Below are positions 9,386-17,214 of a DNA stretch of 64,000 nt, one piece after another. This DNA is from an uncultured Bacilli bacterium. Its GTDB lineage: Bacteria; Bacillota_I; Bacilli_A; RF39; UBA660. A model generated the notes under the pieces. The model did not search any database. It was not told where the DNA came from and saw only the letters and a list, made by a program, of their open reading frames with translations. The position numbers and the translations under genes are program-made. Every line of letters begins with the position of its first letter. Position 1 is the stretch's first letter. The DNA is taken from NCBI GenBank assembly GCA_934098485.1, contig CAKOOH010000007.1, positions 1-64,000 of the forward strand. Reading direction: 5' to 3'.

Positions 9386-9986
9386 GTATATTGCACATAG
9401 AGGATTATATAATGATGAAATAAATGAAAATACGATATCTGCATTTGATAATGCTTTTGATAATGGATATGAAGGTATTGAATTCGATGTAAGATTAACT
9501 AAAGATAAAGTACCTGTAATAATACATGACTCATTTTTATCAAGAGTGTCTAATGGTAAGGGGCTAGTAAAAAATTATACTTATAATGAATTATTAAAAT
9601 TTAATTTTGGAAAAAAGAAAATAGAAAGAATTCCTAAATTAGAAGATGTGATTAATAGATATAATAATAAAACAATGATTATTGAACTTAAAGAGAATAT
9701 AGATATAATTCCATATTTAAATGCTAAAAATAAATATTATATTAGTTCTTTTAATTATAATTATATTAAAAATATTCCTTATAGTGATAAATATAAAAGA
9801 GGAGTTATAAATTATGTCTTAAATCCAGTTAAGGATTATAATAAAATAGATTTTATTATGGTTTTAGATAGTATATCTTTTGATAAAGTATTAGAAAATT
9901 ATGATAGTAAACGCTTAGAAGTAATTATTTATGGAGTTGTAGGAAAGATAAATAATTATAAAGAAAATATTAAATATATAATTTAG
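9384..9986 (+). CDS. Glycerophosphodiester phosphodiesterase (GDPD/UgpQ family)
   Basis: The N-terminus has the full GDPD signature: AHRGLYNDEINENTISAF, then GIEFDVRLTKD and VIIHD. The two His and the Glu/Asp metal ligands are therefore present. The domain is a TIM barrel that hydrolyses glycerophosphodiesters to glycerol-3-phosphate and an alcohol. At 200 residues it is shorter than the usual 240 or so and seems trimmed toward the C-terminus. No signal peptide is seen, so it is cytoplasmic. The start is taken as TTG at 9384, which has AGGTGA 5 nt upstream; a GTG at 9375 lies inside that site. Confidence 0.85.
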   Translation: MYIAHRGLYNDEINENTISAFDNAFDNGYEGIEFDVRLTKDKVPVIIHDSFLSRVSNGKGLVKNYTYNELLKFNFGKKKIERIPKLEDVINRYNNKTMIIELKENIDIIPYLNAKNKYYISSFNYNYIKNIPYSDKYKRGVINYVLNPVKDYNKIDFIMVLDSISFDKVLENYDSKRLEVIIYGVVGKINNYKENIKYII

Positions 9987-10012
9987 CCACCTTGTATAGA
10001 GTGGTTTTTTTT
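9985..10012 (+). terminator. Intrinsic terminator after the phosphodiesterase gene
   Basis: A CCAC/GTGG core stem extended by a G-T and an A-T pair, with a 10-nt loop and eight T. Confidence 0.75.
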
Positions 10013-10014
10013 GA

Positions 10015-10020
10015 TACAAT
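10015..10020 (+). promoter_or_regulatory. Extended -10 promoter of the ireB operon
   Basis: TACAAT preceded by TGA directly follows the upstream T tract. It gives a leader of about 17 nt containing AGAGGTGA. Confidence 0.55.
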
Positions 10021-10043
10021 TATTTCGTCTAGAGGTGATAGAA

Positions 10044-10289
10044 GTGTTAGATAAAACAAACCTTTTTGATAGTGCAGAGATTGAAAGAGCACTTATAAAT
10101 ACGACTCTTTGTGAGGTATATAATGCTCTTAAAGAAAAAGGATATAATCCGATTGCACAGATAGTTGGTTATTTAATCAGTGGGGATCCTGGTTATATTT
10201 CAAGTTATAAAAATGCAAGAGAAAAAATGATTAGTATTGATAGAACGAAAATTTTGATGGCATTGTTAGAAGGATATTTACAAGTATGA
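10044..10289 (+). CDS. ireB: IreB family regulatory phosphoprotein (YrzL/UPF0297)
   Basis: An 81-residue protein matching the IreB family along its length: DKTNLFDSAEIERALINTTL, then GYNPIAQIVGYLISGDPGYI and NAREKMISIDR. In Enterococcus IreB is a substrate of the Ser/Thr kinase IreK and affects cephalosporin tolerance. The start is GTG at 10044, with AGAGGTGA 6 nt upstream; the longer reading would include the promoter. The stop overlaps the ruvX start as ATGA, and the gene order ireB-ruvX-yrzB is that of Bacillus. Confidence 0.93.
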   Translation: MLDKTNLFDSAEIERALINTTLCEVYNALKEKGYNPIAQIVGYLISGDPGYISSYKNAREKMISIDRTKILMALLEGYLQV

Positions 10290-10696
10290 AGTGTTTAGGT
10301 ATGGATTTAGGAACAAAAAAGTTAGGACTTGCGATGTCTGATGCGACCGGAATGATTTCCTATCCATATAAATTAATTAAATTTAGCGACTATGAAGAAG
10401 CGGCTAAGGAAGTTGTGGATATAGTTAATAAAGAAAAGGTTGAAGTATTAGTTTTAGGTCTTCCTAAAAATATGGATAATTCGATGGGTTTTGCTTCAGA
10501 AAGAAGTTTAAATTTTAAGAGGATATTAGAAGGGCTTACAGATAAGGAAATCGTTTTAATTGATGAAAGACTTAGTACGGTAGAAGCCGAAAATATGCTG
10601 ATAAATGATGATGTTAAAAGAAAGAAACGCAAAAATGTGATAGATGAACTATCAGCAGCGATAATTCTTGATACATATTTAAAGAAAGTGGGTTAA
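10286..10696 (+). CDS. ruvX: RuvX/YqgF, putative Holliday junction resolvase and pre-16S rRNA nuclease
   Basis: A 136-residue RNase H-fold protein of normal length. MDLGTKKLGLAMSD holds the first catalytic Asp, VLGLPKNMDNSMG the conserved GLP loop, and LIDERLSTVEAE plus the DELSAAIIL stretch the remaining acidic residues. Known roles are processing of the 5' end of 16S rRNA precursor and possibly junction resolution. It overlaps ireB by 4 nt and precedes yrzB by 3 nt, so translation is probably coupled. Confidence 0.95.
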   Translation: MKCLGMDLGTKKLGLAMSDATGMISYPYKLIKFSDYEEAAKEVVDIVNKEKVEVLVLGLPKNMDNSMGFASERSLNFKRILEGLTDKEIVLIDERLSTVEAENMLINDDVKRKKRKNVIDELSAAIILDTYLKKVG

Positions 10697-10699
10697 TTT

Positions 10700-10987
10700 A
10701 TGGATAATAATAGAGGAAAATTTACAATAAAAAATAATAAGGGTGAAGAATTAGAATGTGATGTTTTATTTACATTTGATTCTGATGAATTTAAGAAGAG
10801 TTATATTGTTTTTACAGATAATTCATTAGATGAAAATGGAAATATTAAAGTATATGCAAATACTTATGATCCATCTGGAAAAACAACGGATTTAGGTAAA
10901 ATAGAGACTGAAAAAGAGTGGAGTGTTATTGAAGATTTACTTTCATCATTGCAAGAAAAAATAGGTGATGAAAATGGTCAAAATTAA
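10700..10987 (+). CDS. yrzB: YrzB family protein (DUF1292)
   Basis: A 95-residue acidic protein with the DUF1292 pattern: ECDVLFTFDSDEFKKSYIVFTD, then KVYANTYDP and EKEWSVIEDLL. Its function is unknown, but it is a constant partner of ireB and ruvX in Bacilli. Its last 14 nt overlap the chosen mltG start. Confidence 0.88.
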   Translation: MDNNRGKFTIKNNKGEELECDVLFTFDSDEFKKSYIVFTDNSLDENGNIKVYANTYDPSGKTTDLGKIETEKEWSVIEDLLSSLQEKIGDENGQN

Positions 10988-12074
10988 AAAAGGAAATGCT
11001 TTAGTTACTAAAATATTATTAATTTGCTTTTCTTTTATTATATTAATGCTAATATCTTTTGTGATTGCGTCTAGTATATTTTTATCTCCCGTTGATAAAT
11101 CTTCAGAAGATACAGTTAAGTTTGTAGTTGAATCTGGTTCATCTAAGAATTTAATTGCAGAAAACTTAGAGAAAGCAGGATTAATTCGTAATGCGTTATT
11201 TTTTAAGTTTTATATTAAGTTTAATATAAATAAAGAATTATATGCAGGAACGTATAATTTATCTAAAAGCATGAGTGTTGATGAAATAATTAAAACACTA
11301 AATAGTAATAAGTCAATCGAAAATGAAGGAGTAACTATAACTTTTATTGAAGGAAAAAGAGTTACGGATTATGCCAAGAAAATTAGTGAAATATTCGGTT
11401 ATAGTGAAAAAGAAGTATTAGATACTATAAATAATGCTGATTTTATTAAAAAAATGATAGATAGTTATTGGTTTGTAACTGAAGATATTAAAAATGAAAA
11501 AATATATTATCCGTTAGAGGGATATTTATTTCCCGATACTTATAATTTAAAAAAGAATGCTACTATTGAAGAAATATTTAATACGATGATTTATACAATG
11601 GGACAAAAACTTAGCGTTTATAAAGAAGATATTGAAATTTCAAAACTTAGTATTCATGAACTTTTAACTTTAGCATCTATTGTGGAGTTAGAAGGCGCAA
11701 ATAGTACGGATAGAAAAGGTATAGCCGGAGTTTTTTATAATAGATTAGCAATAAAGGAACCACTTGGAAGCGATGTTACTACTTATTATGGGGCTAAAAA
11801 GAATTTTAACAGAGATTTATCTATAAGCAATTTAAAGGCTTGTAATGGTTATAATACAAGGGCAGAATCTAGTTGTCCAATTATTGGACTTCCAGTAGGA
11901 CCAATTGCAAGTCCATCACTTGCTTCAATTGATGCCGTAATTGAGCCGGAACAAAATGATTATTATTATTTTGTAGCAGATAAAAATAAAAAAACATACT
12001 TTAGTAAAACTCACAGCGAACATGTAAAAATAAAAGCGAAATTAATAAAAGAAGGCTTATGGTATGAGTATTAA
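10974..12074 (+). CDS. mltG: Endolytic murein transglycosylase MltG
   Basis: A 366-residue inner-membrane enzyme that cuts nascent glycan strands and sets their length. There is one N-terminal membrane segment (about residues 10-33), a LysM-like region with FVVESGSSKNLIAENLEKAG, and the YceG catalytic domain. The key Glu lies in LTLASIVELEGANS, and PLEGYLFPDTYNL and YNTRAESSCPIIGLPVGPI are family signatures. The start at 10974 is preceded by AGGTGA inside the end of yrzB; GTG 10965 and ATG 10968 are alternatives too close to that site. Confidence 0.95.
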   Translation: MVKIKKGNALVTKILLICFSFIILMLISFVIASSIFLSPVDKSSEDTVKFVVESGSSKNLIAENLEKAGLIRNALFFKFYIKFNINKELYAGTYNLSKSMSVDEIIKTLNSNKSIENEGVTITFIEGKRVTDYAKKISEIFGYSEKEVLDTINNADFIKKMIDSYWFVTEDIKNEKIYYPLEGYLFPDTYNLKKNATIEEIFNTMIYTMGQKLSVYKEDIEISKLSIHELLTLASIVELEGANSTDRKGIAGVFYNRLAIKEPLGSDVTTYYGAKKNFNRDLSISNLKACNGYNTRAESSCPIIGLPVGPIASPSLASIDAVIEPEQNDYYYFVADKNKKTYFSKTHSEHVKIKAKLIKEGLWYEY

Positions 12075-12089
12075 GGAGATTATGACTTT

Positions 12090-12689
12090 ATGAAAGAAAC
12101 AATAATTGCAATGGAAAGGTATGCTGAAGCAAATAATATACCTATAATAGAAATAGATTCTATTAAGTTTATTATGAAATATATTAGACTTAATAATGTC
12201 CAAAAGGTTTTAGAAATAGGTACCGCAATTGGATATTCAGCTATACTTATGGCAAATGCTAGTGAAACTGTGGAAATAACAACTATTGAAAAAGATGAAA
12301 AAAGATATCGTGAAGCGGTAAAAAATGTTAATGCTTGCGGTTTAGATAAGAGAATCGAAATTGTATATAATGATGCAATGGATGTAAATTTATCGGGAAG
12401 AACTTATGATTTAATATTTATAGATGCTGCAAAGGGCGGATATATAAAATATTTTGAAAAGTTTTGCCATTATTTAAGTCCGGGAGGAGTAATTATCACG
12501 GATAATCTTAATTTTCATGGACTAGTTAAAAATAAAAATGCCATTAAGAGCAAAAATTTAAGAGGAATTGTTGATAAAATAGAGAAATATATTGACTTTT
12601 TAAACAATAACGAGGATTATATAACTAAATTTTATGAAATTGGAGATGGCTTATCAGTAAGCTTTAAGAAAAACAATGAAAAAAGATAA
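12090..12689 (+). CDS. trmR: tRNA 5-hydroxyuridine O-methyltransferase TrmR
   Basis: A 199-residue class I SAM-dependent O-methyltransferase: KVLEIGTAIGYSAI is motif I, DLIFIDAAKGGYIKYFE carries the metal-binding Asp, and GGVIITDNLNFHG follows. In Bacillus subtilis TrmR methylates 5-hydroxyuridine at tRNA position 34 to mo5U; its neighbours here are the enzymes that make ho5U, which fixes the assignment. The strong AAGGAG at 12073-12078 is nearer to an ATG at 12082 that opens a three-codon mini-ORF whose stop overlaps the trmR ATG, possibly a translational-coupling device. Confidence 0.92.
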   Translation: MKETIIAMERYAEANNIPIIEIDSIKFIMKYIRLNNVQKVLEIGTAIGYSAILMANASETVEITTIEKDEKRYREAVKNVNACGLDKRIEIVYNDAMDVNLSGRTYDLIFIDAAKGGYIKYFEKFCHYLSPGGVIITDNLNFHGLVKNKNAIKSKNLRGIVDKIEKYIDFLNNNEDYITKFYEIGDGLSVSFKKNNEKR

Positions 12690-13467
12690 AATTATAGTAA
12701 GAATAAACAATTTGCAAGAAATAAGTGATTATAAGAAAGTGGGAATATCTAACTTTCTTTTTGCTTTAGAAGAGTTTAGTGTTGGTTATCCAGCTTATTC
12801 TCTTTCTGAACTAAAGAAACTACCGGAAAATGTCTTTTTGCTAGTGAATCGAGCTTTTGATAAAGAGGCATTAGATGATTTTATAAAGATTAAAGATGAA
12901 CTTAATTTTGTTAAAGGTATATTTTATGAAGATATTGCGGTTTATCAAGTACTTAAAAACTCTAATGTGCCATTATTTTGGAATCAAATGCATGCAGCAG
13001 TAAGTTCTTTATCGGTTAATTTTTGGTTAAATAAGGTAAATAGTGTAGTTTTAGCAAATGAACTAACGAAAGAAGAAATTATTAATATTTTAGATAAAGC
13101 TAATAAAAAGGTAATATTACCGGTTTTTGGCTTAAATATAGCGATGTACTCTAGAAGACATTTACTTTCTAATTACAATAAATTTAAAGAGTTTAAAAAC
13201 TATCAAACGGCGATATTAAAAACAGGAGTTGATACAGAATTTTTAGCGGCAGAAAATAAATATGGAACGGTGTTTTTTTATCATAAATATTTTAACTTGA
13301 TTAAGGAAATAAAGTTTTTTAATGATGATAAGATCCTTTTTTACTATGTTGATCCGAATGAGGTATCTTTCATAAATATGATTGATATTTTAAATGGTAA
13401 AGTAGTTAATTATGATAACCGCTTTTATGAAAAGAAAACTATTTATAAGATAGGTGATGATAAATGA
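12676..13467 (+). CDS. trhP1: TrhP1, U32 peptidase-family tRNA hydroxylation protein
   Basis: A 263-residue protein matching the smaller partner of the paired U32 proteins YrrN/YrrO (TrhP1/TrhP2), which hydroxylate tRNA uridine 34 using prephenate. It lacks the cysteine cluster of its partner. Recognisable parts are FALEEFSVGYPAYSLSEL near residue 28, the FWNQMHAAVSSLS stretch and a degenerate C-terminus. It is shorter than the usual 300 or so residues. It overlaps trmR by 14 nt and trhP2 by 4 nt (ATGA). Confidence 0.85.
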   Translation: MKKDKIIVRINNLQEISDYKKVGISNFLFALEEFSVGYPAYSLSELKKLPENVFLLVNRAFDKEALDDFIKIKDELNFVKGIFYEDIAVYQVLKNSNVPLFWNQMHAAVSSLSVNFWLNKVNSVVLANELTKEEIINILDKANKKVILPVFGLNIAMYSRRHLLSNYNKFKEFKNYQTAILKTGVDTEFLAAENKYGTVFFYHKYFNLIKEIKFFNDDKILFYYVDPNEVSFINMIDILNGKVVNYDNRFYEKKTIYKIGDDK

Positions 13468-14672
13468 TTGAGTTACTTAGTCCGGCTGGTGATAAAGAAA
13501 AACTAACAATTGCTTTTCATTATGGAGCTGATGCTGTTTATTTTGGAGGCCAGAATTATAGTCTTAGAGCCAATGCTAAGAATTTTTCTTTAGAGGAAAT
13601 TAAAGAAGCCGTAAATTATGCTCATAATTTGAAAAAACGTGTTTATGTAACCGTAAATATTATTTTTCATGATGAGGATTTTGATGGCTTAGAAGATTAT
13701 TTAAAATATTTAGATAAAATAGGTGTTGATGCTATTATTGTAAGTGATATTGCCGTCATGAATATATGGAAAAAACTTAATTTAAAGATGGAATTACATG
13801 TTTCAACGCAGGCTAGTACTTTAAATAGAGAAACCGCTTTATTTTATAAAGAAATGGGAGCAACTAGAGTAGTACTAGCTAGAGAAGCAATGAAAGAGGA
13901 TATTATTGATATTAAAAACTATACTTCTTTAGAAATAGAATGTTTTATTCATGGAGCAATGTGCACTTCTTTAAGTGGTAAATGTATAATGAGTAATTAC
14001 GCAACCAATAGAGATGCTAATAGAGGCGGATGTGCGCAAATATGCAGATGGAATTTTAAATATTCACCAGAAGAGGAAAAAGATGTGCTAAGTGAAAACA
14101 TGCAGATTTGTCCTAAAGATTTAAATATGATTTCTAATATTAAAGATATGACAGATGCGGGCGTTATTTCTTTTAAAATTGAAGGCAGAATGCGCAGTAT
14201 TTATTACATAGCAACGGTAATCTTAGCATATAAGAGAATAATTAATCATATTAAGAATAATACTTTAACAGATGAATATACTAATTATTATCTAAAGATT
14301 TTAAATAGATGTGCAAATAGGGAAAGTACACCTCAGTTTTTTAATATTTTCCCGGAAGAAAATGAACAATATTACACAGAAGGTGAAAATGAACTATCTA
14401 ATCAAGATTTTTTAGGCCTAGTTTTAGATAATCAAGATGGTGTTATTACATTAGAACAAAGAAATTATTTTAAAAAGGGTGATGTGGTACAATTTATAAG
14501 TCCTAATTATGAAACTTTTGATTATGAAATAAATACAATATATGATGATAAGGATAATATAATTGATACGGCAAATCATGCGCAAATGATAGTAAAAATA
14601 AAAGCAGATTTACCAGTTTCAAAGCTTGATATAATGCGTAAAAAAGTATTTGACAAAGTAGGCCATTTGTAG
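13464..14672 (+). CDS. trhP2: TrhP2, U32 peptidase-family tRNA hydroxylation protein
   Basis: A 402-residue U32 family protein. ELLSPAGDKEKLTIAFHYGADAVYFGG is interrupted here only for display and marks the TIM-barrel start; CFIHGAMCTSLSGKC and GGCAQICRW hold the four Cys expected to ligate an iron-sulfur cluster, and FKIEGRMRS is the U32 signature. It makes 5-hydroxyuridine in tRNA together with TrhP1. The C-terminal small domain is present. The greA promoter lies in its last codons. Confidence 0.93.
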   Translation: MIELLSPAGDKEKLTIAFHYGADAVYFGGQNYSLRANAKNFSLEEIKEAVNYAHNLKKRVYVTVNIIFHDEDFDGLEDYLKYLDKIGVDAIIVSDIAVMNIWKKLNLKMELHVSTQASTLNRETALFYKEMGATRVVLAREAMKEDIIDIKNYTSLEIECFIHGAMCTSLSGKCIMSNYATNRDANRGGCAQICRWNFKYSPEEEKDVLSENMQICPKDLNMISNIKDMTDAGVISFKIEGRMRSIYYIATVILAYKRIINHIKNNTLTDEYTNYYLKILNRCANRESTPQFFNIFPEENEQYYTEGENELSNQDFLGLVLDNQDGVITLEQRNYFKKGDVVQFISPNYETFDYEINTIYDDKDNIIDTANHAQMIVKIKADLPVSKLDIMRKKVFDKVGHL

Positions 14673-14678
14673 TATTCT
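14650..14678 (+). promoter_or_regulatory. greA promoter inside the end of trhP2
   Basis: A perfect -35 TTGACA at 14650-14655 and TATTCT at 14673-14678 with 17-bp spacing. It would allow greA to be expressed separately from the upstream run. Confidence 0.65.
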
Positions 14679-14714
14679 TATGTAAGTTTAATTTTAGAAA
14701 GGGTTGGATGTTAA

Positions 14715-15182
14715 ATGCCAAAAAAAGAAATTTTATTAACAAGTGAAGGTTTTCTAGAATTAGAAACAGAATTAAACGAACTTAAAAATGTTAAAAGACC
14801 AGAAATAATTGAAGCAATCAAAGATGCTAGAGCACAAGGTGATTTGTCAGAAAATGCTGACTACGACGCTGCTAGAAATGCTCAAGCAGAAGTTGAGGCT
14901 AGAATAAAAGAAATAGAATATATGCTTAATAATGCTAAAATAATTGAAAAGGCTGGCAATCATACTGTAGGACTTGGTTCTACCGTAACAATTGAGTATG
15001 TAGATGATGAAGAGGAAGAAGTTTATAATATAGTTGGTTCGATGGAAGCGGATCCTTTTGAAAATAAAATATCTAATGAGTCGCCAATTGGGAAGGCAAT
15101 TATTGGAAAAAAAGAAGGAGATATAATTGATGTTGAATCTCCTACTGGTTCATACAAAATAAAAATCGTTAAATTAGCATAA
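14715..15182 (+). CDS. greA: Transcription elongation factor GreA
   Basis: A 155-residue GreA of normal length. The N-terminal coiled coil begins LTSEGFLELETELNELK and its tip carries the catalytic acidic pair in GDLSENADYDAARNAQ. The FKBP-like C-terminal domain has VGLGSTVTIEY and SPIGKAIIGKKEGD. It inserts into the RNA polymerase secondary channel and stimulates transcript cleavage to rescue backtracked complexes. Its 3' end overlaps the converging hypothetical gene by 9 nt, within a bidirectional terminator. Confidence 0.97.
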   Translation: MPKKEILLTSEGFLELETELNELKNVKRPEIIEAIKDARAQGDLSENADYDAARNAQAEVEARIKEIEYMLNNAKIIEKAGNHTVGLGSTVTIEYVDDEEEEVYNIVGSMEADPFENKISNESPIGKAIIGKKEGDIIDVESPTGSYKIKIVKLA

Positions 15183-15190
15183 CGATTTTT
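15161..15190. terminator. Bidirectional terminator between greA and the converging gene
   Basis: AAAAATCGTTA and TAACGATTTTT form an 11-bp perfect stem with an 8-nt loop and overlap both stop codons. The A and T flanks serve as U tracts in the two directions. Confidence 0.85.
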
Positions 15191-15728
15191 TATTTGCCAT
15201 TTTTTCTTTAGGCTTGGTACCGATACTTGAAACATCAGTAAATTCTTTGTAAGCCGCTTTTAATAAGATACTGGCTTCTTTTAATTCGGGAATAAAGTAC
15301 TCGATTGAAGCAGGAGTTATATCGCCAGTGGAAATATCTTTTATAACAGCAACTTTATTAGGACTACAAGATACACTTAAGGCTTTATCAAGATTGGTAA
15401 TAAAGATGCTTGTAACACCTTTAGAATTATAATTTATTAAAGCTGTTTTAGTTTCGCTAAGATGGGTTTTACTATGTTCAATAATACAAACTTCACTTTC
15501 TTTTTTACTTTTATTCGCAGCGGGAAAGTTTGAAATAAAAGTGGTGCTTTCATTATTATTAAATCTTAATTCCCAAGGGATGTTTTCTTCGCTATCTTTG
15601 CTTTTAGGTGTGGCGGCGATGTCAACTTCATAACCTTTACTTTCTAAAAAATTAGAAATTTCATGAGTTACATGATTTTCTTTTGGTAATTTTAAATAAT
15701 CTACGAGATAATGCTCGATTAAAGTCAT
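15174..15728 (-). CDS. Hypothetical protein, 184 residues
   Basis: I do not recognise this family. It is a soluble alpha/beta-looking protein with the N-terminal stretch MTLIEHYLVDYLKLPKEN and no membrane segment, signal peptide or metal motif. The start is set at 15728 because AAGGA precedes it; 18 further in-frame codons upstream have no ribosome-binding site. It is divergent from tig and convergent with greA, against the local gene direction. Confidence 0.6.
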   Translation of the reverse strand: MTLIEHYLVDYLKLPKENHVTHEISNFLESKGYEVDIAATPKSKDSEENIPWELRFNNNESTTFISNFPAANKSKKESEVCIIEHSKTHLSETKTALINYNSKGVTSIFITNLDKALSVSCSPNKVAVIKDISTGDITPASIEYFIPELKEASILLKAAYKEFTDVSSIGTKPKEKMANKKSLC

Positions 15729-15804
15729 ATTATCCTTCTTTCTTTTTTTAGTTATGATAACATAAATAGCAGTTTTATTCAATATGAAATAACAGTGATT
15801 TTTC

Positions 15805-15833
15805 TTGCATAAAATAGTGATATAAAGTATAAT
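15805..15833 (+). promoter_or_regulatory. tig promoter
   Basis: TTGCAT at 15805-15810 and TATAAT at 15828-15833 with 17-bp spacing. Confidence 0.7.
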
Positions 15834-15860
15834 ACTAACAGTGATTAAGGAGGAATGAAG

Positions 15861-17102
15861 ATGAAAAATGTAAAAGAAGTAGAACTAACTATTGAAGGTG
15901 AAGAATGGTCAAAAGCATTAGATAAAGCATTTAATAATAAGAAAAAAGATATTAAAGTTGATGGTTTTAGAAAAGGAAGTTGTCCTAAAGATATTTATAT
16001 TAAAAAATTTGGAATTGAAACTCTATTTATGGATGCCGTTGATTTAGTTATTAATGATGCTTATCATAAGGTTTTAGATGATAATAAATTAAATCCCGTT
16101 TGTGAACCAAAAGTTGATATTTCTCATATTTGTGAAAATGATGTTACATTTAAATTTACTGTTGTAGAACATCCAGAAGTAAAATTAGGAAAATATCAAG
16201 GTTTAGGTATTAAAAAGGATGAAGTTACAGTTACTGATGAAGAAATTGAACATGAAATCAGTCATTTAAGAGAAAGATTTGCTGATGTTGTTGAAACAAC
16301 TGATGGTAAATTAGAGGTAGGAGATACAGCTGTAATTAACTTTGAAGGTTTTGTTGACGATAAAGTCTTAGAAGGCGGTAAAGGTGAAAACTATCCTTTA
16401 GAAATCGGATCAAATACTTTTATTCCGGGATTTGAAGATGGTTTAATAGGAATGAGTATTGGAGAAGAAAAGACTTTAAATTTAAAATTCCCAGAAAACT
16501 ATGTAGAAGATTTAAAGAATAAAGATGTTAAGTTTAATGTTAAACTAGTAAGTATAAAGAAACGTATTTTGCCTGAATTAAATGAGGATTTTTATAAAGA
16601 TTTAGGCTATGAAGATGTTAAAACTGAAGAAGAATTTAGAAAAGAAGTAAGTGAACATTTAAAAGGTCATAAAGAAGCAGATGCTGAAAATAAATATGTT
16701 GATGAATTAATTAAAAAAGCATCAGAAAATCTTGAAGTTGAAATTAATCAAGAAATTATCGATGCAGAAGTAGAAAGATTATTAAATCAATATCGTCAAG
16801 AATTACAAATGCAAGGTCTAACTTTAGAACAATATTTAGAATTTACTAAATCTAACATGGAAAGCATGAAAAAGATGATGGAACCAGAATGCATTACAAG
16901 AATTAAAGGAAGATATTTATTAGAAGCAATTGCTGATAAAGAAAAGATTGAAGTTACTGATGAAGAGGTTAACGAAGAAATTACAAAGATGGCAGAAATG
17001 TATCAAATGAGTAAAGATGAATTACTTGAAGCTATCGGTGGCGAAGAAGCTATTAAATATGATGTTAAAATGAGAAAAGCAATTGACGTTTTAAAGAAAT
17101 AA
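15861..17102 (+). CDS. tig: Trigger factor, ribosome-associated chaperone and prolyl isomerase
   Basis: A 413-residue protein with all three trigger-factor parts. The ribosome-binding domain has the signature loop GFRKGSCPKDIYIKKFG near residue 37. The FKBP-type isomerase domain spans about 150-240 (GDTAVINFEGFVDD, PGFEDGLIGM). The helical chaperone domain fills the rest. TAAGGAGG ends 7 nt before the ATG at 15861, whereas an ATG at 15855 is only 1 nt from it. It folds nascent chains at the ribosome exit tunnel. Confidence 0.95.
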   Translation: MKNVKEVELTIEGEEWSKALDKAFNNKKKDIKVDGFRKGSCPKDIYIKKFGIETLFMDAVDLVINDAYHKVLDDNKLNPVCEPKVDISHICENDVTFKFTVVEHPEVKLGKYQGLGIKKDEVTVTDEEIEHEISHLRERFADVVETTDGKLEVGDTAVINFEGFVDDKVLEGGKGENYPLEIGSNTFIPGFEDGLIGMSIGEEKTLNLKFPENYVEDLKNKDVKFNVKLVSIKKRILPELNEDFYKDLGYEDVKTEEEFRKEVSEHLKGHKEADAENKYVDELIKKASENLEVEINQEIIDAEVERLLNQYRQELQMQGLTLEQYLEFTKSNMESMKKMMEPECITRIKGRYLLEAIADKEKIEVTDEEVNEEITKMAEMYQMSKDELLEAIGGEEAIKYDVKMRKAIDVLKK

Positions 17103-17114
17103 TTTTACACACAG

Positions 17115-17141
17115 GTCTATGGTTAATACCATAGACTTTTT
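17115..17141 (+). terminator. Terminator hairpin of the surface-cassette block (copy 2)
   Basis: GTCTATGGT and ACCATAGAC pair perfectly over 9 bp around a TAAT loop, followed by five T. It ends tig. The same hairpin precedes the surface genes at 25514 and 58462 although the genes it terminates are unrelated, so it belongs to the shared cassette block. Confidence 0.9.
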
Positions 17142-17158
17142 GCATGCAGAATATTAAC

Positions 17159-17186
17159 TTGACATGGGGGGGGTTATTAGTATAAT
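17159..17186 (+). promoter_or_regulatory. Poly-G promoter of surface gene 2 (8 G, 16-bp spacer)
   Basis: TTGACA at 17159-17164 and TATAAT at 17181-17186 are both perfect consensus. The 16-bp spacer consists of T, eight G (17166-17173) and TTATTAG. A change of one G would give 15 or 17 bp. Slipped-strand mispairing at such a tract is the known basis of promoter phase variation elsewhere. Confidence 0.9.
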
Positions 17187-17214
17187 TATATAGAAAATAT
17201 CGGGTGATTTTAAA

